Part shown: positions 5,561 through 7,957 of the stretch, piece by piece
How the letters are laid out: each line of letters starts with the position of its first letter
How positions within the stretch are numbered: the first letter of the stretch is position 1
DNA from: GCA-003244245 sp052390495
Lineage (GTDB): Bacteria > Actinomycetota > Actinomycetes > Mycobacteriales > Pseudonocardiaceae
DNA: 7,957 bases
Reading direction: 5' to 3'
Assembly: GCA_052390495.1 (NCBI GenBank)
Contig: JBQTGW010000256.1
Location: 1 to 7,957, forward strand
Program-made: the position numbers and the translations under genes
Notes under the pieces: generated by a model
What the model was told of the DNA's origin: nothing
Databases searched by the model: none
The model's input: only the letters and a program-made list of their open reading frames with translations

Positions 5561-6031
5561 TCGAACCCCTCCGCAGCGATCAGGCGGGCGATCGAGCTCG
5601 TGCGACAGCTCGCTGCGGGGCCGGGCCTGGTTTACCTGTTCTGGCCGGTGGCGCTGGCCTATCTGCGGATCGCAACCCATTCAAATGTGTTCACCCGCCC
5701 GCTGGAGCCCGGTACCGCCCGCGCCAACCTCGGTGCGCTGCTGGATCGGGCACACGTGCGCTGCCCCGGCGATGCCACCGGATTCTGGGCGACCTTCCGC
5801 GACACCGTGGGTACCGACGTAATCCGCGGCAACCTGGTGACCGACGCGCACATCGCAGCATTGATGCGCCAGCACGGCGTCGGCTCGATCTGGACAGCCG
5901 ATAAAGCGCGACGCAGGGGTCTGCGCCGGTTCATAGACCAGCGAGAAGATCACGACCGGCGTCCTGCCCGAGGCATCTGGCCCAGTGGTCGTCACCTACG
6001 CTGCGGTCATCCCCGAGGTTTACGGCACTGA
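5531..6031 (+). pseudogene. VapC-type toxin lacking its N-terminus, with deleted C-terminus
   Basis: The open frame starts at a TTG and encodes 166 residues, but only the middle (about 5575-5902) is toxin. The recognisable part runs RQLAAGPGLVYLFWPVALAY then LRIATHSNVFTRPLEPG, through G-N-L-V-T-D-A-H-I to ALMRQHGVGSIWTAD. This is the PIN subgroup with the L-V-Y-L-F-W-P motif. The first strand with the catalytic Asp (L-V-D-x-N) is missing; the 5' part looks unrelated. The Asp in NLVTDAH is kept. At 5893-5901 the gene jumps into what is 3' flanking DNA in the other copy, because 64 bp between two GACAGCCGA repeats are gone. The last acidic segment (RDFRRF) is lost and about 42 random codons are added. 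No vapB-like gene precedes it. It is most likely inactive. Confidence 0.8.
5862..5932 (+). repeat. Copy 2 of the vapC-tail repeat, deleted form
   Basis: 5862-5901 matches 4436-4475 (39 of 40), and 5893-5932 matches 4531-4569 with one added base. The two blocks overlap at the single GACAGCCGA word (5893-5901). This is the expected product of a deletion between the two words present in copy 1. Confidence 0.85.
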
Positions 6032-6059
6032 CAGGGTGGCAAGCGGGAAGGACACAATC

Positions 6060-7088
6060 ATGGCGGAGGCATCAGGCGGTAAGTACTTGAGTCCAGGTGG
6101 TGAGTTCAGCCGCGACATGCGCTACATAGCCACTCGGATTACCGCAGACGGTCGGGACGGTTATTCGGTCGAGCCCGGCCGGTACCGGCTCGTGGTCAGC
6201 CGGGCCTGCCCGTGGGCCAACCGCGCGATCATCGTCCGGCGGCTGCTCGGCCTGGAGGACGTATTGTCGATGGGCATCGCCGGACCAACCCATGACGAAC
6301 GTAGTTGGACCTTCGACCTCGATCCGGGCGGGCGCGACCCGGTGCTGGGCATCGAACGGCTGCAGCAGGCATACTTCGCCCGCTTCCCCGGCTACGACAA
6401 AGGCATCACCGTCCCGGCGATAGTCGACATCCCGACCGGGAAGGTCGTCACCAACGACTTCGCGCAGCTCACCCTCGACCTATCCACCCAGTGGCAGGCG
6501 TATCACCGCCCGGGCGCACCCGAGCTGTACCCGCCACAGCGCCGCCAGGACATCGATCAGGTCAACGAGCTGGTGTTCGCCGATGTCAACAACGGCGTCT
6601 ATCGGGCCGGGTTCGCCGGCAGCCAGGAGGCCTACGACAAGGCATACACCCGGCTGTTCAATCGGCTCGACTGGCTGTCGGAACGGTTGGAGAATCAGCG
6701 ATACCTCACCGGTGAGACGATCACCGAAGCGGACATCCGGCTGTTCACCACGCTCGTCCGGTTCGACCTGGTTTACCACGGCCACTTCAAATGCAACCGC
6801 AGCAAGCTCAGCGAGATGTCGATCCTGTGGGCCTATACCAGAGACCTGTTCCAGACCCCCGGCTTCGGTGACACCATCGACTTCGACCACATCAAGCGGC
6901 ACTACTACCAAGTCCATCGTGACATCAACCCAACCGGCATCGTCCCCGCCGGACCAGAGCTCGATAGCTGGCTCACCGCACACGATCGCGAAAAGCTCGG
7001 TGGCCAACCGTTCGGCGCCGGAACATCACCACCCCCACCGCCACCCCACGAGACCGTCCCCGCCGACCACACCCCGCTCGCCGCCTGA
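6060..7088 (+). CDS. Glutathionyl-hydroquinone reductase-like protein (GST Xi/ECM4 family)
   Basis: A 342-residue cytosolic thiol-transferase-fold protein. The thioredoxin-like half has the Xi-class active site SRACPWANR, with nucleophilic Cys50 in CPWA. TVPAIVDIPTGKVVTNDF (117-134) supplies the cis-Pro after Val118; the family usually has N-N-E-S-S where this protein has TNDFAQ, an actinobacterial variant. The all-helical half carries the signature TEADIRLFTTLVRFDLVYHG (222-241) and H-F-K-C-N (242-246), plus NNGVYRAGF (177-185), where the Tyr pair help the reaction. Known members reduce glutathionyl- or chloro-hydroquinones; most actinobacteria use mycothiol rather than glutathione, so the real thiol partner is open. 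A Pro-rich tail (PPPPPP, about 323-328) is an unusual end. The ATG at 6060 has GGGAAGG at 6045-6051, 8 nt upstream; an earlier in-frame GTG at 5985 lies inside toxin debris. It appears to be a single-gene unit. Confidence 0.92.
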   Translation: MAEASGGKYLSPGGEFSRDMRYIATRITADGRDGYSVEPGRYRLVVSRACPWANRAIIVRRLLGLEDVLSMGIAGPTHDERSWTFDLDPGGRDPVLGIERLQQAYFARFPGYDKGITVPAIVDIPTGKVVTNDFAQLTLDLSTQWQAYHRPGAPELYPPQRRQDIDQVNELVFADVNNGVYRAGFAGSQEAYDKAYTRLFNRLDWLSERLENQRYLTGETITEADIRLFTTLVRFDLVYHGHFKCNRSKLSEMSILWAYTRDLFQTPGFGDTIDFDHIKRHYYQVHRDINPTGIVPAGPELDSWLTAHDREKLGGQPFGAGTSPPPPPPHETVPADHTPLAA

Positions 7089-7257
7089 ACCACACCGACC
7101 GCGCCACCCCTACTCCCGGATGAACGTGCACTGACGGTGCAGAATCGAGTTGCCGGACCGGATGCCGATCCCACCAGCGACCAGCTGAGCCTTCTGCCTC
7201 CGGCCGAGCCACGGCACTCGCCCTCCGAACCTATCCATCGGCGCCGCTGGGATCGCA
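7089..7257. other. Gap between convergent genes
   Basis: No gene of its own is supported here. A small inverted repeat (TGCAC/GTGCA around 7126-7140) about 40 nt after the GST stop could help end transcription. This stretch probably replaced the 3' part of the DinB-like gene. Confidence 0.3.
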
Positions 7258-7307
7258 CCCAGTGGGACGCCTGTCTATTACTCCCAGTGGGACGCCTGTC
7301 TATTACC
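7258..7307. repeat. 25-bp tandem duplication
   Basis: Two 24-bp identical blocks, 7258-7281 and 7283-7306, stand with a period of 25. Both begin CCCAGTGGGACG and end CTATTAC. The period is not a multiple of three, so the duplication shifts the reading frame of the minus-strand DinB-like gene: the same bases are read V-I-D-R-R-P-T-G and then S-N-R-Q-A-S-H-W. Confidence 0.95.
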
Positions 7308-7737
7308 TCGCGCATGGTCGCGACCAGACCGTCCATCTCCTCTACCTCGACCTCGAGCAGATCGGCGAGCGCCCCCGGATCACGCTCGGAAACCGCGGCC
7401 ACCTCACGTTGGTTCTCCGCGGACAGCGATGCTGGGAACGGCTGCGGCGTCTGGACCATGCGGCGGTACCGGCGTGCCAGGCTGACCAGGTGCGCCCCGA
7501 GCTCGGCCGCCGACCAGCTCACCCGGGACAGCGGCAGCTCACCCCCGGGCAGTGCGCGCAGCAGATCGCTCACCCTCGCCGTGGTGGTGCTGATCTCGTC
7601 GCGGAGCTGCGGCCAGTCCATCGGGGAACCTCAATCGAATCGGGACGACACACGTTGACCGACGAGTTCACCATGCCTCGTGAGGCGGCGGGATGTCGTC
7701 TCCGTCGCCTCGGTACGTCCCGCGGACGCTAAGGGTG

Positions 7738-7941
7738 GTGGGCGTCGTGGCGGAACAGGGCTGTCCAGAGGAAGGGCTCGCCGAAGCGGGGGGACTCGGA
7801 CGGCTCGTCGCACATGCGACGCAGCCTTCCAACCACGAGATCACTCAGACTGACGCGCTGCGCGAGGAGTTGGTCGACAAGCTCATCGCACAGCACGCCG
7901 AGTTAATGCGGTCAGCCAAGTTCGACAGGGCTGGCCGGTAA
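7738..7941 (+). CDS. Short ORF resembling the N-terminus of a PCMT-like methyltransferase
   Basis: A frame of 67 codons from the GTG at 7738 (alternatives: an ATG at 7693, GTG at 7735 or 7747). The C-terminal part, DALREELVDKLIAQHAELM followed by R-S-A-K-F-D-R-A, resembles the first helix of actinobacterial isoaspartyl-methyltransferase-like proteins, in which an L-R-x-x-L-V-D-K-L segment precedes the A-F-x-x-V-P-R-H motif. In the methyltransferase at 312-1502 the equivalent is LHRRLIEKLAAAGDLAEDW. Here the frame stops just where V-P-R-H would follow. It is either a broken methyltransferase start or a small independent protein whose helix looks similar. The first 35 residues (EEGLAEAGGLGRLVAHATQP) are not recognised. 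The gene stands divergent from the DinB-like remnant, with 116 nt between them. Start and function are uncertain. Confidence 0.4.
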   Translation: MGVVAEQGCPEEGLAEAGGLGRLVAHATQPSNHEITQTDALREELVDKLIAQHAELMRSAKFDRAGR

Positions 7942-7957
7942 GGATCCATCCCGGAAA

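Larger units (their letters stand above)
6905..7621 (-). pseudogene. Truncated mycothiol-dependent DinB/maleylpyruvate isomerase-like gene
   Basis: Residues 1-105 (7621 to about 7305) match the N-terminal helical bundle of the mycothiol-dependent maleylpyruvate-isomerase/DinB-like family. Visible parts are RVSDLLRALPGGELPLSRVS, the W-S-A-A-E-L-G-A-H-L-V motif with the metal-binding His, and a N-x-R-E-V-A-A-V helix followed by GALADLLEVEVEEMDGLV. These enzymes use mycothiol with a metal to open or isomerise small molecules. The ATG at 7621 is preceded by GAGG with a 7-nt gap. After TMREVIDRRPTG a 25-bp tandem duplication shifts the frame. From there the sequence (Arg/Gly/Ser-rich) has no family likeness, and the frame runs on by chance into the antisense of the GST gene, to 6905. 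Typical members have 200-270 residues with a second metal-His motif, absent here. Removing the duplication would not restore the gene, since a stop follows soon after, so the 3' end was lost as well. Confidence 0.7.

Noticed and set aside
7137..7732. Plus-strand frames of 156 and 173 codons across the DinB-like gene
   Set aside because: They are antisense to a recognisable family member with its own ribosome site, and their translations are Arg/Ser-rich without motifs.
1..7957. tRNA, rRNA, CRISPR array, integrase or attachment site
   Set aside because: None was seen by eye on either strand. The only direct repeats are the toxin-tail repeat, the 25-bp tandem duplication, the vapC-end copy and short words.

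Overview
The window is high-GC DNA with actinobacterial character. GTG starts, strong purine-rich ribosome sites, a TPR-type regulator of the kind common in Streptomyces and relatives, a remnant of a mycothiol-dependent (DinB-like) enzyme and a VapBC pair with an apparently leaderless promoter all point to Actinomycetota. Genus cannot be fixed from the sequence; a Pseudonocardiales- or Streptomyces-like soil actinomycete is a fair guess.

Left part (1-3023), minus strand: a regulator-methyltransferase pair. The upstream gene encodes a 473-residue protein with an N-terminal helix-turn-helix-like domain and a long helical TPR-like part. The downstream gene, 99 nt away, encodes a 396-residue relative of protein-L-isoaspartate O-methyltransferase with a long C-terminal extension, a type often seen with peptide natural-product (RiPP) genes in actinobacteria. 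No precursor peptide is recognised here. Positions 126-155 repeat the last 30 bases of the vapC gene found 5 kb away.

Middle (3304-3797), plus strand: two small, translationally coupled genes for a four-cysteine zinc-ribbon protein and a possible winged-helix protein. Neither is assigned to a named family.

Centre (3798-6031): a zone of gene debris around one intact toxin-antitoxin module. In order it holds hairpins, a decayed TPR-regulator fragment (minus strand), the C-terminal piece of a PIN-domain toxin, a patch of about 47% GC, an intact vapB-vapC operon with a promoter whose -10 box sits exactly where a leaderless start would need it, a terminator-like hairpin, and a second PIN toxin gene that has lost its N-terminus. 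The second toxin's C-terminus was removed by what reads as a 64-bp deletion between two 9-bp direct repeats. The undeleted arrangement survives in the first fragment, so the two copies document the event.

Right part (6060-7957): an intact glutathionyl-hydroquinone-reductase-like (GST Xi/ECM4) gene. Facing it is a truncated mycothiol-dependent DinB/maleylpyruvate-isomerase-like gene, frameshifted by a 25-bp tandem duplication. At the end is a short ORF resembling the N-terminus of an isoaspartyl-methyltransferase-like protein. Overall this looks like an accessory, rearranged chromosomal segment: a few functional genes separated by decayed fragments. No tRNA, rRNA, CRISPR array, integrase or intact insertion sequence was seen.
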